Shown in pieces: positions 22,774 to 33,420 of a stretch of DNA of 64,000 nucleotides. A model generated the notes under the pieces. It was given only the letters and a program-made list of their open reading frames with translations. It was not told the origin of the DNA and did no database searches. A program made the translations under genes and the position numbers. Position 1 is the first letter of the stretch; every line of letters starts with the position of its first letter. Location of the stretch: positions 47,571,347 through 47,635,346 of the forward strand of contig NC_079202.1 in NCBI RefSeq assembly GCF_026745355.1. The letters run 5' to 3'. Source of the DNA: Beta vulgaris subsp. vulgaris. Taxonomy: Eukaryota; Streptophyta; Magnoliopsida; Caryophyllales; Amaranthaceae.

Positions 22774-24537
22774 ATGGCAGAAGGCAGAAAGATGTTCCCA
22801 TTTTGGGTCTTCAGGTCACTCTTTCCGGTAAGTTTGCTGTCATCAATTTTGCCAGTGATCGTTATTTCATTATCATCATTCGTCAGTTCGTTCCTAATTT
22901 TCATCTATTCATGCTTGCACATAATAAAGAAAGTTTCCAATTTCACAAATACAAACCCAATTACTGACAAAGATATGAAATTATGTTGAAATTAATCGTC
23001 TACTGCTTGAATTTCGGTCACTTTTTGTCAAGATGTTGTGGGTGACATATTAGTAGGGTTAATTCTACCCAAAATCATTCATAGAGGCCACAATTATTAT
23101 TATATGTGAATTGCATGTTAATTTCACTTAATTTTTACTAAATGTGTCAAAGAACCAACTCAACCAAACGCTTAAAATGATGGTTGAGGACCTATAAATA
23201 GTTTTATACTTTATCACGCCTCCTCACGCAGGAACCCTTTGGGCTTGACGTGTAGATGCAACACAAACCTCTCTCATACCTGTCGCTAGATATTCTATTT
23301 AGAAAGGAGGGGTGGAAGAGATTTCAATCCGTGACTTTTATGTCACATTGGCTTAGGACCATGTCAGCTTAAGCGGATGGTTGAGGCCCCATAAAATAGT
23401 TTTATACACTATCAAAATGCATGGATTTGAGGTCCTTTGCCGGAGAATAGGCTTACTCTATTCTTTTGTTTATGTTTGAATTTTGAAGTTGGAAATGTAA
23501 GAAAATCACTCTTCGCGGTTGGACCACCTTTATTGACCGTCCAGGAAGAAGATGAGGTGACTCTATTCTTCCAAGTGAAGGATCTCGAGCATGAGTGATA
23601 ATTACTGGCTAATGTAGTCCCGAATCAACCTTGTGTGCCTTAGTGCACGTAGCTTTAACATGAATTAGGATCGATATCGGTCCTAGACTTTCTACTCGTA
23701 CCAAATTATAAGTGTAGCAGCCTATCGGTTGGGAAGAATTTAAACATTATATAAAGTAGAGATTAGGCTAACTTAACAATTATGGACTAGCAGTGCTGGT
23801 TAGAGTCTAATTATGAGTGTAATTTAAGTTTTGATGGTTTTGTTCTCCAATTTAATGCTGGAATCAGTTGTGAGTCTGATGAACAAGTGAAACCTTCTAG
23901 GAGTTGTGTGTTGTGTGTCAGATGCTGTGTGATGAATGTTTGAGGGTAGATGATGGTAATTTTTTTTCTTGCTATCTGAGTAGTTTAATTGATACATGAA
24001 TATTGCAAAAAAATAAAAATATGATTTCTACTTGGTTTCTCTGGTATACTTATTTATGCTCTCCAAAATATACATAATAATGCAGGTTGCTTGGCAAACT
24101 TCTCGAACTAGTGTTGAGCCAGATGCTGTTTGATGAATGTTTGAGGGTAGATGATGGTAATTTTTTTTCTTGCTATCTGAGTAGTTTAATTGATACATGA
24201 ATATTGCAAAAAAATAAAAATATGATTTCTACTTGGTTTCTCTGGTATACTTATTTATGCTCTCCAAAATATACATAATAATGCAGGTTGCTTGGCAAAC
24301 TTCTCGAACTAGTGTTGAGCCAGATGCTGTGTGATGAATGTTTGAGGGTAGATGATGGTAATTTTTTTCTTGCTATCTGAGTAGTTTAATTGATACATGA
24401 TATTGCAAAAAATAAATGATTTCTACTTGGTTTCTCTGGTATACTTATTTATGCTCTCCAAAATATACATAATAATGCAGGTTGCTTGGCAAACTTCTCG
24501 AACTAGTGTTGAGCCAGATGCGGTGGTGGGATCATAG
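22774..24537 (+). CDS. possible tiny two-exon gene with triplicated last exon
   Basis: Candidate only. An ATG at 22774 opens 18 codons (MAEGRKMFPFWVFRSLFP), followed at 22828 by GTAAGT, a consensus plant 5' splice site. About 1.6 kb downstream the sequence TGCAG then GTTGCTTGG fits a 3' splice site. In phase this gives VAWQTSRTSVEPDAV and then a stop. The acceptor plus terminal exon occurs three times (24086-24133, 24287-24334, 24481-24537) because of a tandem duplication. The first two end EPDAV-stop. The last runs into the EXORDIUM pseudogene and ends EPDAVVGS-stop. No known family is recognised, and the real gene could have more exons. Confidence 0.3.
23165..23415. repeat. direct repeat around an about 200-bp spacer
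   Basis: The words GATGGTTGAGG and ATAGTTTTATACTTTATCA near 23176-23220 return at about 23377-23417 (GATGGTTGAGG and ATAGTTTTATACACTATCA). It may be the edges of an unidentified small element; the origin is not known. Confidence 0.45.
23416..23920. other. non-coding sequence, possible intron
   Basis: No reading frame or repeat is recognised. It lies within the putative intron of the tiny gene candidate. Confidence 0.35.
23921..24516 (+). repeat. three tandem copies of a 201-bp unit
   Basis: Units 23921-24121, 24122-24322 and 24323-24516 (the last slightly shortened) are nearly identical. Each holds GATGCTGTGTGATGAATG, an AT-rich stretch, then TGCAGGTTGCTTGGCAAAC. The array ends exactly where the similarity to the EXORDIUM-like 3' end begins. 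Confidence 0.93.
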
Positions 24538-25783
24538 AATGCAGGGAGCATATACTTCCTCAGTTCCTCTTGTTGATTCCATTGGCGTTGTAGCTAGCAC
24601 CAGTTGTGGGTTCTATCAAGAAGTTGCCGGCATAGCCCGGGTAGGCCCCTTTTCCGTAGACTCCTGAGCAAGCTGATGCAGACTCAATTGGGGTGTTTTT
24701 TGGGCCTTGGAATTATCCATTCCTGTATGGGTTAGAGTCCCGCAAGTACGAGAGGACTGGGTTGGGCCAACCTATGGTGTACCGGTTGTTATGCCAATAG
24801 CAGCGCCGGGCAGCTAAGTTGGTATGGAAGAACTGCTGCGCCGCGGGAAATCCTTCTCTATACAAGTTCTCGGACGAGGTTTTTGAACAGAACTTCGATA
24901 GGCGAGAGGTGTAAGCACCGCGAGGTGTGAAGCGATCTCGTACTAAACGAAACTACTTTCACTTTCCATAACCAAAATGAAAGAAAGTCAACGCTCCGCT
25001 CCATACTTGTTCCAAGTAAGTGAATTGCATTACCATACTTGTTCCAAGTAAGTGAATTGCATTACCATACGCCGGGCCAGTTTATGACCATGCCATCCAA
25101 CCCCACATAGTTGTTGAGTGCAATAAATGGTGAGCTTTGTCGTCCATAGACTGGCTGGTGGAAAGGCTAGGCGTATTGGCCGGGGCACTGTGTTTCCGAG
25201 TTACCACCTAGATGTAGGTAAAGTTTTGAGAAGTTTCGTTGGAGATGTAGTTGGACCCGTGGGTCCCACACATGCTCATGCAAAAAGCCAAAAACCTTCT
25301 ACTGCTACATCAGCTGCAGACTGCCGTCAACACTACTCTGAAAATTTAGTTGTCGTGGGCCCTTTGTGGCCAAGGCTTCAACCTGCTTGGTGGTGAGGGA
25401 TCTGCCTAGGGAGTAAGTCTCGTCAGTGACTTGCTTACCCGCGGAAAGAGAAACTGTTGTTGGCCTCCTGGGTTTGGCAAGGCTGTAGTATCTGTCATTG
25501 GAATTCCACCACATGATGGAAACAGATGGTTGGCTCTCAGGTTGCGAAGGTGATAAGGAGGTAATGAAATTTGAGATAATAGCCCTTTGGATAGGCTTGA
25601 ACTTTGCCATACCAAATTAAGTTGATGGAAATTTGGCCACTCAAAAGAGGGCCTTTATGGTATTGGAAAGACATAGGCTGAGAGTCGCAGACTCTACGAG
25701 CATCCTCAATGACATAGTGAAATTGATTAGGATAAGGAATGTGAGGGAAAGAGTGAGTGTTCAGAGGCGAACATCAACACCAT
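24516..25783 (-). pseudogene. EXORDIUM-like pseudogene broken by mitochondrial DNA
   Basis: Clearly homologous to the gene at 28804-29748, with which it shares flanks. On the minus strand the start region (25781-25783) gives MVLMFASEHSLFP and then stops (25727). A middle frame (25305-25610) keeps AKFKPIQRAIISNFITSLSP, the WW motif and [18 protein letters not shown]. The GFCMSRC and QCPG regions persist in other frames at about 25140-25300. Between 24741 and about 25070 it carries a foreign mitochondrial rRNA insert that replaces roughly 20 bp of coding sequence. The normal stop region is lost where it abuts the tandem repeat at 24516. Multiple frameshifts show that it is dead. Confidence 0.9.
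24741..25070 (+). other. NUMT: 3' end of mitochondrial 26S rRNA
   Basis: The insert reads AGTACGAGAGGACTGGGTTG, then a CTATGGTGTACCGGTTGTTA block and a later GCCGGGCAGCTAAGTTGG block. These match the conserved 3' domain of bacterial-type LSU rRNA (sarcin-ricin loop region and after) in its plant mitochondrial version rather than the chloroplast version. It is much more GC-rich than the surroundings. The end (25001-25070) is a 32-bp unit beginning CCATACTTGTTCCAAG, repeated 2.2 times, perhaps mitochondrial flank or repair filler. It is a nuclear copy, not a working rRNA gene. Confidence 0.85.
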
Positions 25784-25999
25784 TATGCTTCTAAACACTT
25801 GTAGTGATGAATTTACGAGATGTTTGAACATATTGGGATTTGGAGTTGCTGAAATGAGGATGAGAGATATGAGGGGAGTACTTAGGGGAGATGAGAAAAT
25901 AGGAAAGAGGTAGGAAATAGTGGGAAAAAGCGAATGCAAAGAGCGTTTTGGTGACATATGAAACTTTTGACTGATGAAAGTGAAAAGTATGAAAGTAGG

Positions 26000-26240
26000 A
26001 AGTCGAGTGAGTGTTGACTGAGCAGGGTACAGAGTTGCTGCTCTTGAGCTTTCAAATTGCTGAACTTAATTAATTGAGAGAAAAATCTTAGAAAGATGGC
26101 TTGCTTTGGACGAAATGTATTGCCAGCGCTGCAGTAGCTGGGGTCATCAAAGTACTTCAACAATATTATAGGCAGCTTGATGCAGTCCATGCATGGCTAT
26201 GTGGAATCTTCGTGTTAGACCTCACCGGTGAGTGACTGTT
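26000..26240. repeat. duplicated EXORDIUM upstream flank, copy 1 proximal block
   Basis: Shares word order with 29990-30215, 34455-34610 and 45340-45625: AGAGTTGCTG, GCTTTCAAATTG, GGACGAAATG, GCAGTAGCTGGGGTCA, then GGAATCTTCGTGTTAGACCT and ACCGGTGAGTGACT. It lies upstream of the pseudogene on the minus strand. It could contain a distal promoter, but the simplest reading is segmental duplication. Confidence 0.75.
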
Positions 26241-26559
26241 AACAGTTATTACCTCTTTAAAATCTTTTTGGTTTGCCATATGATTAGCTAATAGTATTGG
26301 AGTGGTCTTTATACATAGATGCATTGTTACTCATGCTATAAATTTGTGCCTCTATTTCTTTTTGAAAAAATTATGCTAACCAAGGGAAAAAGATTTGTAG
26401 GTGCATTTCTCTTAGTTATAGTGGAAACCTTGATTAATCTAACCCCGTACCATTTTGTAGATGAGATGAGAGCGGGTATATTGATTTATGTGATGTCAAC
26501 AGTAGTTTTACATTTGATGAGAGCTGATACATGATTAATTTCAGATCTTTGAACCTTCA

Positions 26560-26850
26560 GGATGCACTGTAAATAACTTCTTGACATTAATTAGGGCAGA
26601 AGCAGTTAAATGATGCCCACTAGAAGTATGGGTACCCCAAACATTGTTATCAAGAATTTTGGACCAATTTGCACGGCCTCACTGACCCAAAGCATATCCC
26701 TACAGACGGAGTAATGGAGAAAAAAACCTGTAACTAGTATTTTGAAGTTAGAAACTCTTCTTTGGCTGCTTCCTTGGTTTCAAGACCTAGAAGAATTAAT
26801 GTCAAACTTGTTTTGCTCATCATTTATGAAGTTGTATGACCCTTCAATGT
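26560..26850. repeat. duplicated EXORDIUM upstream flank, copy 1 distal block
   Basis: The words GACATTAATTAGGGCAGAAG, ACCCAAAGCATATCCCTA and GGCTGCTTCCTTGG are shared in order with 30640-30930, and partly with 46330-46530. A 46-bp unit with AGAAATGCCC and TTATCACCAAGAGGA is duplicated just after it (26890-26970). Confidence 0.75.
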
Positions 26851-26999
26851 AAAAAGACGACCAGCATACCACCAAATAAAAAGAATAGAGAGGATCCAGA
26901 AATGCCCGCCAAATAAGTTATCACCAAGAGGACCCAGAAATGCCCATCAAAGAAATTATCACCAAGAGGACGCACTAGGTACTAGATAGTGTACCTACT

Positions 27000-27761
27000 A
27001 GAGATAGACAATTTAAAAGATAATTTTTATTATCGAATTGGATTTCACTAAACATTAATTCCCTCTAGTAATAGTATATAATATATCCCTGATTAGACTT
27101 AGCTTACCTCTCCCCCACCCCTTTTTTCCTATAATCTACGTACAAACTACAGTGTACCAGATATCTTTTTACTACTAATCATTATACCATGCTTATTTAA
27201 GAAATTGTGGATTATCAATTTATTGTAGAAGTCGAGTTTTCTTTTATATTATGTGAGGTGAGTGGATGGGTTTACAATGATTAGTCCTTAGCTGATTGTA
27301 TTGACTAGTTACTCTATGACCTTAACTTCTTCATGATACATGAGCTAGTAAAAACTAAAGCATCAAGAGTTTTTATCCAAAGATAGAGAAAAACCCAACC
27401 TTCCCCTTCAGTTTTCCTCTATCATACATTCCCGACCAAACTGGACTAATGGGCTCCTGGAGAGGATCATGATGCTGTTTATATTTACTTATGTTGGTGA
27501 TGTCATCTTCTTGACCTTGTAAGTTTTAAGCTCTTGCATGAAATTCAATACTATATATAAAAGTAGGGTTGGCTCATTGTTTGGCTTTTGAAAAAGCTAA
27601 CAATGGATTCGTTTTAGATCGGGTTTTACTTGGTTCAATTTCTGGTATTAAGTAATCTGTTTAAGCTTTCGGGTAAGTCGGGTCATATTCGAGTCTATCT
27701 TATCGGTTTGTTAATGACTAGAAAATTAAATTAATTTTTATTACAATGAACTTCAATCTAA
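27000..27761. other. intergenic spacer
   Basis: No gene or repeat is recognised beyond AT-rich sequence. Confidence 0.4.
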
Positions 27762-28070
27762 GAGGATGTTTGGTATAGAATAATTTGATGTAGGAAACAG
27801 ATTCAAATAAACATTTCAACTTCTAATTGTTTGGTATGAGTATTAAGTAACAAATACCATTTTTGGAGGGAAACATAATCCCTCTATTTGTTACCCTTAT
27901 CAAACTAGTGGAAACATATTATGTTTCATTCCTCAATCATAAACCCTTTCAATTGTTTCCATTCCTCTAGGATATCAAACAACTATTAAAGGTAACAATT
28001 ATTATTTCCATTTCTGCTCCTTATCCAAATCTTTCCCATTCCGTTTCCATTGACTATACCAAACACCCCC
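27762..28070. mobile_element. PIF/Harbinger-like MITE, TSD TAA
   Basis: The left end GAGGATGTTTGGTATAG is inverted at the right as CTATACCAAACACCCCC. It is flanked by TAA (27759-27761, 28071-28073). The inside is AT-rich, with further inverted segments and no coding content. Confidence 0.75.
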
Positions 28071-28180
28071 TAAGTGTTCGGGATTAGGTCAATTGCGTCA
28101 TAGTTAAAATCAGATTCCGATTAGGGATAGGCTGGATAGGTTCTAGTCCTGTGAAATGGGTCAATCTTGTTATGTATGCT

Positions 28181-28440
28181 ACTCCCTGTCTTTTTTAATC
28201 TACACATTGTACTTTGCCTCTATTGACATAATTCACTTTCACCATCTTTGTGGTCTTTACCCACGGAAAGGAAAAACATAGTCATGTGGGTTGTTTTTAT
28301 ATTAGCCTCAACATGTATTCTTGAAGTACAAACTTTTTTTAATCTTTACTTATTCATATTTCAAGATATTAATGGTAAAAGATGAGTGTTGTCAATAATT
28401 GAAAGTCAAAATTGTTTAATTCGTACTTCTAAATACTCAG
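28181..28440. mobile_element. decayed Stowaway-like MITE
   Basis: Begins TACTCCCTGTCTTTTTTAAT and continues with TCTACACATTGTACTTTG and CATAGTCATGTGGG words shared with the MITEs at 14278 and 33993. No clear right end. Confidence 0.5.
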
Positions 28441-28479
28441 AAAGTTCAATTGTTTTTAACCCAATTACTATTTTTTGTG

Positions 28480-28803
28480 CATAATGTTTGGTTGCCAAAC
28501 AGTAAAGTCCCAGTTTACTGCTTTTCCATGAAATTTACTATAGTAAGTACTGCTACTGAGCTTTTACTCTGCTTGTACTTCTAATTTTTACTACGAAAAA
28601 CGATATTCCACCAAAGCTGGCATATGCACACAAAACTTTTAGTTCAATTTATTCTTCTTTGACAAAATCAACTATACATTTTGAATAATTCAATTATACA
28701 GCTTTGTAGTAGAACTGAAGATATCTAGCTAAATGTTCTAGCAGCTTTACATTATGGGAAATTAATCATCATAATGTTTTTCTTTCATCTGACTTGTAAT
28801 TTA
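28480..28803. repeat. duplicated 3' flank of EXORDIUM-like gene 2
   Basis: TTGGTTGCCAAACAGTAAAG, CAGTTTACTGC, AAAGCTGGCATATGCACACA and GATATCTAGCTAA words occur in the same order at 31740-32085, downstream of gene 3. The duplicated unit therefore extended past the 3' end of the gene. Confidence 0.8.
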
Positions 28804-29748
28804 TCATGCCAAAGTAGAGCAAGATGAAGTAGTGGGATTATATAAAGCGGGGAGCAAATACTGCCTCTTGTTGATGCCATTTGCATTATAGCTAGCACCG
28901 GTCGTGGGGTTCACTAAAAGGTTCCCCGCATAACCAGGGTAAGCCCCTTCCCCATAAACACCAGCGCAAGCTGAAGCTGCCTCAAGTGGGGCATCCTTTG
29001 GGCCCTGGTAGTACCCATTTCCAAATGGGTTCGTCACAGTCCCTGCCAAAAGGGATGCCAAGCTGATGACCATCCCGTCAAGGCCCACATCATTGTTGGG
29101 CGCAACCAATGGTGGGCTTTGTGGACCGTAAATGGGCTGGTGGAAGGGCCAAGCGCATTGACCAGGGCACTGTGTTTCCGAGTTACCAACCCAGATGTAG
29201 GTGTACTTTTGAGAAGTTTTTTTGGAAATATAATTTGACCCATGGGTTGCACACCTGCTCATGCAGAAACCTTCTACTGCTACATCAGCTGCAGTCAACA
29301 CTACGTTGATGGCGTTTGGTTGTTTTGGGCCCTTTGCGGCCAAGACTTCAACCTGCTTGGTGGTGAGGGACTTACCAAGGGAGCAAGTCTCATCAATGAC
29401 TTGCTTTCCCGTGTAAAGAGAAAGTCTTGCTGACATCTTTGGGTTTGCAAGGTGATAGTATTTTTCAATAGTATTCCACCACATGGAAACAAAGGGTTTA
29501 CTCTCAGGCTGGGAAGCTGATAAGGAGGTAATGAAATCAGAGATAATAGCCCTTTGGGTAGGCTTGAACTTGCCATACCAAATGAGGTTGATGGAAAATA
29601 GGCCACTTAGAAGTGGCCCGTTATGGTATTGGAAAGACATAGGCTGAGTCGAGGACTGTACAAGAATCCTCGATGCAATAGTAAAGTTGAATAGCAAAAG
29701 GAAAGTGATGGGCAGGATTGAGTGTTTGGAGGCGAACATTGATGCCAT
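28804..29748 (-). CDS. EXORDIUM/PHI-1-like secreted protein 2
   Basis: An intact intronless EXORDIUM-family gene of 314 residues. The frame is open to 29763, but the upstream codon there is GTG; the first ATG is at 29748 ([10 protein letters not shown]), matching the position of the pseudogene's start. The signal peptide covers about residues 1-25 ([13 protein letters not shown]). Family motifs are complete: [93 protein letters not shown] and the C-terminal CSTLA. A Cys replaces the Tyr seen in the [10 protein letters not shown] segment of gene 1. A TATA box lies at 29848-29857. It is the tandem neighbour of gene 3 and of the pseudogene, and is probably secreted to the cell wall. Confidence 0.95.
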   Translation of the reverse strand: MASMFASKHSILPITFLLLFNFTIASRILVQSSTQPMSFQYHNGPLLSGLFSINLIWYGKFKPTQRAIISDFITSLSASQPESKPFVSMWWNTIEKYYHLANPKMSARLSLYTGKQVIDETCSLGKSLTTKQVEVLAAKGPKQPNAINVVLTAADVAVEGFCMSRCATHGSNYISKKTSQKYTYIWVGNSETQCPGQCAWPFHQPIYGPQSPPLVAPNNDVGLDGMVISLASLLAGTVTNPFGNGYYQGPKDAPLEAASACAGVYGEGAYPGYAGNLLVNPTTGASYNANGINKRQYLLPALYNPTTSSCSTLA

Positions 29749-29847
29749 TATGCTTTTAGACACTTGTACTGATAAATTTATTAGATGTTCTAAAGTATTG
29801 GAAGGTGCTGAAATGAGGATGAGGAAAAAGAGGGCAGTATGTAGTGT

Positions 29848-29857
29848 TTATATATAA
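29848..29857 (-). promoter_or_regulatory. TATA box of EXORDIUM-like gene 2
   Basis: The minus strand reads TTATATATAA about 100 bp before the ATG at 29748, matching the TATA-to-ATG distance of gene 1. Confidence 0.65.
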
Positions 29858-29989
29858 CCAGGAGATGAGCACAAAAAGGCAAGAGATAGGAAGTAGTGGG
29901 AAAAAGCAGATGCAAAGAACGTTTTGGTAACGTTTGAAACTTTTTGACTGATAAAAAGGTAAAGTATCAATGTATGATGTTGAGTGATT

Positions 29990-30215
29990 GTTGATTGAGT
30001 AGGGAACAGAATTTGCTGCCATTCACAGTTTTGCAAGTTGGTTTGGCAAAATGAAGGCCAGCCTTGCAGTAGCTCAGGGTCAACAAAGTACTTCAGGAAT
30101 ATTTATAAGCAGTTAGAAGCAATGCATGGACGAATGTGAGCAAGAGAAGAGGTGTACCAATATCTTGTGGAAACTTCGTGTTTTACCTCACCAGTGAGTG
30201 ACTCTTAGCGTGCAC
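29990..30215. repeat. duplicated EXORDIUM upstream flank, copy 2 proximal block
   Basis: TTTTGCAAGTTGG, GCCAGCCTTGCAGTAGCTC, CAACAAAGTACTTCA and GAAACTTCGTGTTTTACCTC match the order of words at 26000-26240 and 45340-45625. Confidence 0.78.
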
Positions 30216-30229
30216 TGCCTTAACCTAAA

Positions 30230-30370
30230 TCATGCTTATCTTAATTTATTTGGATTTATCGGAATTTAATAGACGTTATAAAAACTTATCCAAATTTAGT
30301 GAAACCTTTATTTAAACTCATAGGAATTTCTTGGAAGTTATTGGAACTTATTTTAAAACTTGGTTGGACT
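30230..30370. repeat. minisatellite remnants
   Basis: Degenerate ACTTATC, GGAACTTATT and GGAAGTTATT words, the same family as 1561-1795. Confidence 0.5.
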
Positions 30371-30639
30371 TAATACTTTTTTATTTCCAATCGGGGAGAA
30401 CGCATCCTTTGTACTTATGTCCTTTGTGAAATTTGTTTGGCTCCTTAGAGTTGTGTATATAGGTGCATTATTATTGCCCGTGTTCGTAACAGTTGATATA
30501 TCTTATTCACGTGATACCGATAGTAGTTTTACAAATGTGTCAAATTGAATAGTTGAATTTTTGCAACTTCAGAGCTTGTTGAGGGGGATATTTTGATTGA
30601 TTCGAGATCTTTGAATCTTTGAAATGCACTGTTAAGTCT

Positions 30640-30930
30640 ATACTTTCGTAATGACATTAATTAGGGCAGAAGCAGTCAAACTATGCCAACGATACTGTAG
30701 AAGTACCCCAAAACATTGTATAATTATCAAGAATTTTGTACCAACTTGCACGGTCTGCCTGACCCAAAGCATATCCCTATAGACGGGAATAAAGACATAT
30801 AAGCTCTATTATTAAGTTAAAATCTCTTCTTTTGGCTGCTTCCTTGGATTTAAGATGTAGAAGAATAAATGTCAAACTTGTTTTTTCTCATCATTAATGA
30901 AGTTGTATGAGTATGACCTTTTAATGTAGC
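30640..30930. repeat. duplicated EXORDIUM upstream flank, copy 2 distal block
   Basis: Shares GACATTAATTAGGGCAGAAG, GATACTGTAGAAGTACCC, CCAAAGCATATCCCTA and GGCTGCTTCCTTGG with 26560-26850 and 46330-46530. Confidence 0.78.
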
Positions 30931-31096
30931 AAGATGACCCAAAACCAGCGAGTACTAACTAAGATATTATTATCACCACTGTTTGGTTTTTTAAGTGAAT
31001 GCTACGTATACTCAATTGTTTTTTTCATCCCGGGCACGATATGGATGAGGCATAGGCTGGATTGATTCTAGTCCATTGACTGAAGTCAGTATTTTA

Positions 31097-31431
31097 CGGC
31101 CCGTTTGGTGGTTGGTTATGAATGATGGTGATGGGAATGAATTTGTGTGTAACTTTGTGAAAAATATTATTGTCCATTTTCATGATAATGCTAATTTATC
31201 CTAAAGTGTTCACTTTCTTTCTTGAATTTTCATTCCCATCCAATACCACCTTGTAGGTGGTAATGAGTGTTGTTTCCACTTGGAGACAAAAACACAAGTT
31301 TAGGGGTGAGATTGCTTGCCCATGGAGAAATAATGCCTTCCCATGAAGATTTTAAAGGTGCTTTCCTAATAAAATTATACTTAAAATTCATTTTCATTAC
31401 CGCAATTTATTAGCGACTACTAAACGGGCCG
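31097..31431. mobile_element. PIF/Harbinger-like MITE, TSD TTA
   Basis: The left end CGGCCCGTTTGGTGGTTGG is inverted at the right as CGACTACTAAACGGGCCG. It is flanked by TTA (31094-31096, 31432-31434). No coding content. Confidence 0.8.
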
Positions 31432-32098
31432 TTAATGTTAACAAAGTTACAACTAGTTTGAAAATATAGAGGAAACAATAAAAGATACCTATGCAGTACT
31501 CCAATGAGTAATTGAGAGGATAGGTGAATTTAAAAAGCATAAGTTGGAGTTTTGCTTTGCCAAGGGAGTTTTTAAAATTCCTAAATTTAATTCCTATGGT
31601 GGAGCATGTTGATCAGCTACTCTTTATGCTTTTCTAAAAGCTCTTGTGCTATGTAGATAGTTAATTAGTTAGATACCTAGCTGAGTAGCTGGTTAAGTTC
31701 GAGCTTCGTGAACACTTTGAAAGTTCCATCCATTTCTACCTAATTTCTATGGTTGCCAAACAATATAATTCCAGTTTACTGCAGAATTTATGAAATTCAT
31801 TCCAGTATGTAGTACTAGGGAGCTTTTTAATCTGTTGGCATTCTGCATATTAAATTATCCACCTTTGTATATTATTCTCTACTTTGGCAAAATATACTCC
31901 ACAAAAGCTGGCATATGCACACAATTTTCTTAGTATCATTTGTTCTTTGAAATAAAAAAATCATCTATATATGTATTGAATAATTTAATTATACAGCACT
32001 GGAAACTGCAGATATCTAGCTAACCGTTCTAGCAGCTTTACATCATGGAAAACTAATCATCACAAATATATATTTTTCATCTGACTTCTTCTAGTTTA
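31432..32098. other. 3' flank of EXORDIUM-like gene 3
   Basis: Non-coding. The part from 31740 matches the flank at 28480-28803 and is part of the segmental duplication. Confidence 0.6.
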
Positions 32099-33031
32099 TC
32101 ACACCAAAGTAGAGCAAGATAGAGTAGCGGGATTATATAAAGCAGGGAGCAAATACTGCCTCTTGTTGATGCCATTAGCATTATAGCTAGCACCGGTCGT
32201 GGGGTTCATCAAGAGGTTGCCAGCATAACCAGGGTAAGCTCCTTTCCCATAAACACCAGGGCAAGCTGAAGCTGCTTCTAGTGGAGCCTCCTTTGGGCCT
32301 TGGTAGTACCCATTTCCGAATGGGTTTGTCACAGTTCCTGCCAAAAGCGATGCTAAGTTAATAATCATTCCGTCCAGGCCCACATCGTTGTTGGGCGCAA
32401 CCAATGGTGGGCTTTGTGGACCGTAAATGGGCTGGTGGAAGGGCCAAGCACATTGACCAGGGCACTGTGTTTCTGAGTTACCAACCCAAATGTAGGTGAA
32501 CTTTTGTGAGTTTTTAGAGATGTAGGCTGAGCTATGGGTCCCACACCGGCTGCGACAAAACCCATCAACTGCCACATCAGAGGCGGTCAACACTATGTTG
32601 ATAGCGTTGGCTTGTTGGGCACCTTTGGAGGCCAGTTCTACAAGGTGTTTGTTAGTGAGGGACTTGCCAAGGGGGTACGCCTCAAGTACCACTTGCTTGC
32701 CGAAGGAGAGGGATAAAGGGGTGGTTTTTGTCTTGGGATTGGCGAGGCGATGATAGTTGCCAATGGAATTCCACCAAGTAGCAACAGATGGTTGGGCTTC
32801 ACTTCGGGAGGACGAAAGCGAGGTGACAAAGTCGGAGATGATAGCACGTTGGGCAGGCTTGAATTGTCCATACCAAATGAGGTTGATTTGAATTTTGCCA
32901 TTAAGGAGAGGACCCTTATGGTATTGGAAAGTCATAGGCTGAGTCGTTTCAGTGAGTTGTCTAGCTGCTAAGGAAAAGCCAAGAAGGGAGGCAAAGATTA
33001 CAAGCACTAGTATTTTGGGGCAGGAAGCCAT
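32099..33031 (-). CDS. EXORDIUM/PHI-1-like secreted protein 3
   Basis: An intact intronless gene of 310 residues, opening with ATG in ACCATGGCT. The signal peptide is [20 protein letters not shown] with cleavage near LAA. Motifs are [98 protein letters not shown] and the C-terminal CSTLV. All cysteines of the family pattern are kept. A TATA box lies at 33149-33158. It keeps VDGFC and SRCGTHS where gene 2 has VEGFC and SRCATHG, so in this stretch it is closer to gene 1. The upstream flank (33175-33420) recurs without a gene at 46840-47070. Confidence 0.95.
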   Translation of the reverse strand: MASCPKILVLVIFASLLGFSLAARQLTETTQPMTFQYHKGPLLNGKIQINLIWYGQFKPAQRAIISDFVTSLSSSRSEAQPSVATWWNSIGNYHRLANPKTKTTPLSLSFGKQVVLEAYPLGKSLTNKHLVELASKGAQQANAINIVLTASDVAVDGFCRSRCGTHSSAYISKNSQKFTYIWVGNSETQCPGQCAWPFHQPIYGPQSPPLVAPNNDVGLDGMIINLASLLAGTVTNPFGNGYYQGPKEAPLEAASACPGVYGKGAYPGYAGNLLMNPTTGASYNANGINKRQYLLPALYNPATLSCSTLV

Positions 33032-33148
33032 GGTTTATTCTTTTGTTGTGTGTATTGGCAGGGAGTATTAAAAATGAGGGTGTGCAAGTTGAGGAATTGT
33101 TTTAAGATGAGAATGTTGAGGAATGAAGAGTATTGAAGGAGTCAGTGG

Positions 33149-33158
33149 TATATATATA
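33149..33158 (-). promoter_or_regulatory. TATA box of EXORDIUM-like gene 3
   Basis: TATATATATA on the minus strand about 120 bp before the ATG at 33031. Confidence 0.6.
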
Positions 33159-33174
33159 GGTGTGTGGAAGAATG

Positions 33175-33420
33175 GCAAAGGAAGTTGCTAGGAAGAAGTA
33201 GACACATGAGTAAGCGTTGAAATAAGAAGTTGGAGATTTAACATATTACTAACAGTACTTAACATCTTGCATTGCCCCCCTAAGAAAAAACAGCTATCGA
33301 ACAGCAGTGACAAATCTAAATATTTGCCATAAAGTAATGCCGTGTTTTGTGTGGGTAAAAGTATCAAATTCTAGTAGCTAAGGCTAAGGTCCACAAGTAC
33401 TCAAGTAGTAGATGATAAGT
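33175..33420. repeat. upstream flank of gene 3, duplicated at 46840-47070
   Basis: GAAGTTG[CG]TAGGAAGAA, TAGACACA[TC]GAGTAAG, TTGAAATAA, TAAAGTAAT[GA]CCGTGT and TTCTAGTAGCTAA occur in the same order in both places. Confidence 0.75.

Noticed and set aside
24741..25000. Working rRNA gene
   Set aside because: Only the last few hundred bases of the LSU rRNA are present, inserted in a nuclear pseudogene with no rDNA context.
29749..29763. Longer N-terminus for EXORDIUM-like protein 2
   Set aside because: The upstream codon is GTG, not ATG; the ATG at 29748 aligns with the pseudogene's start and precedes the signal peptide.
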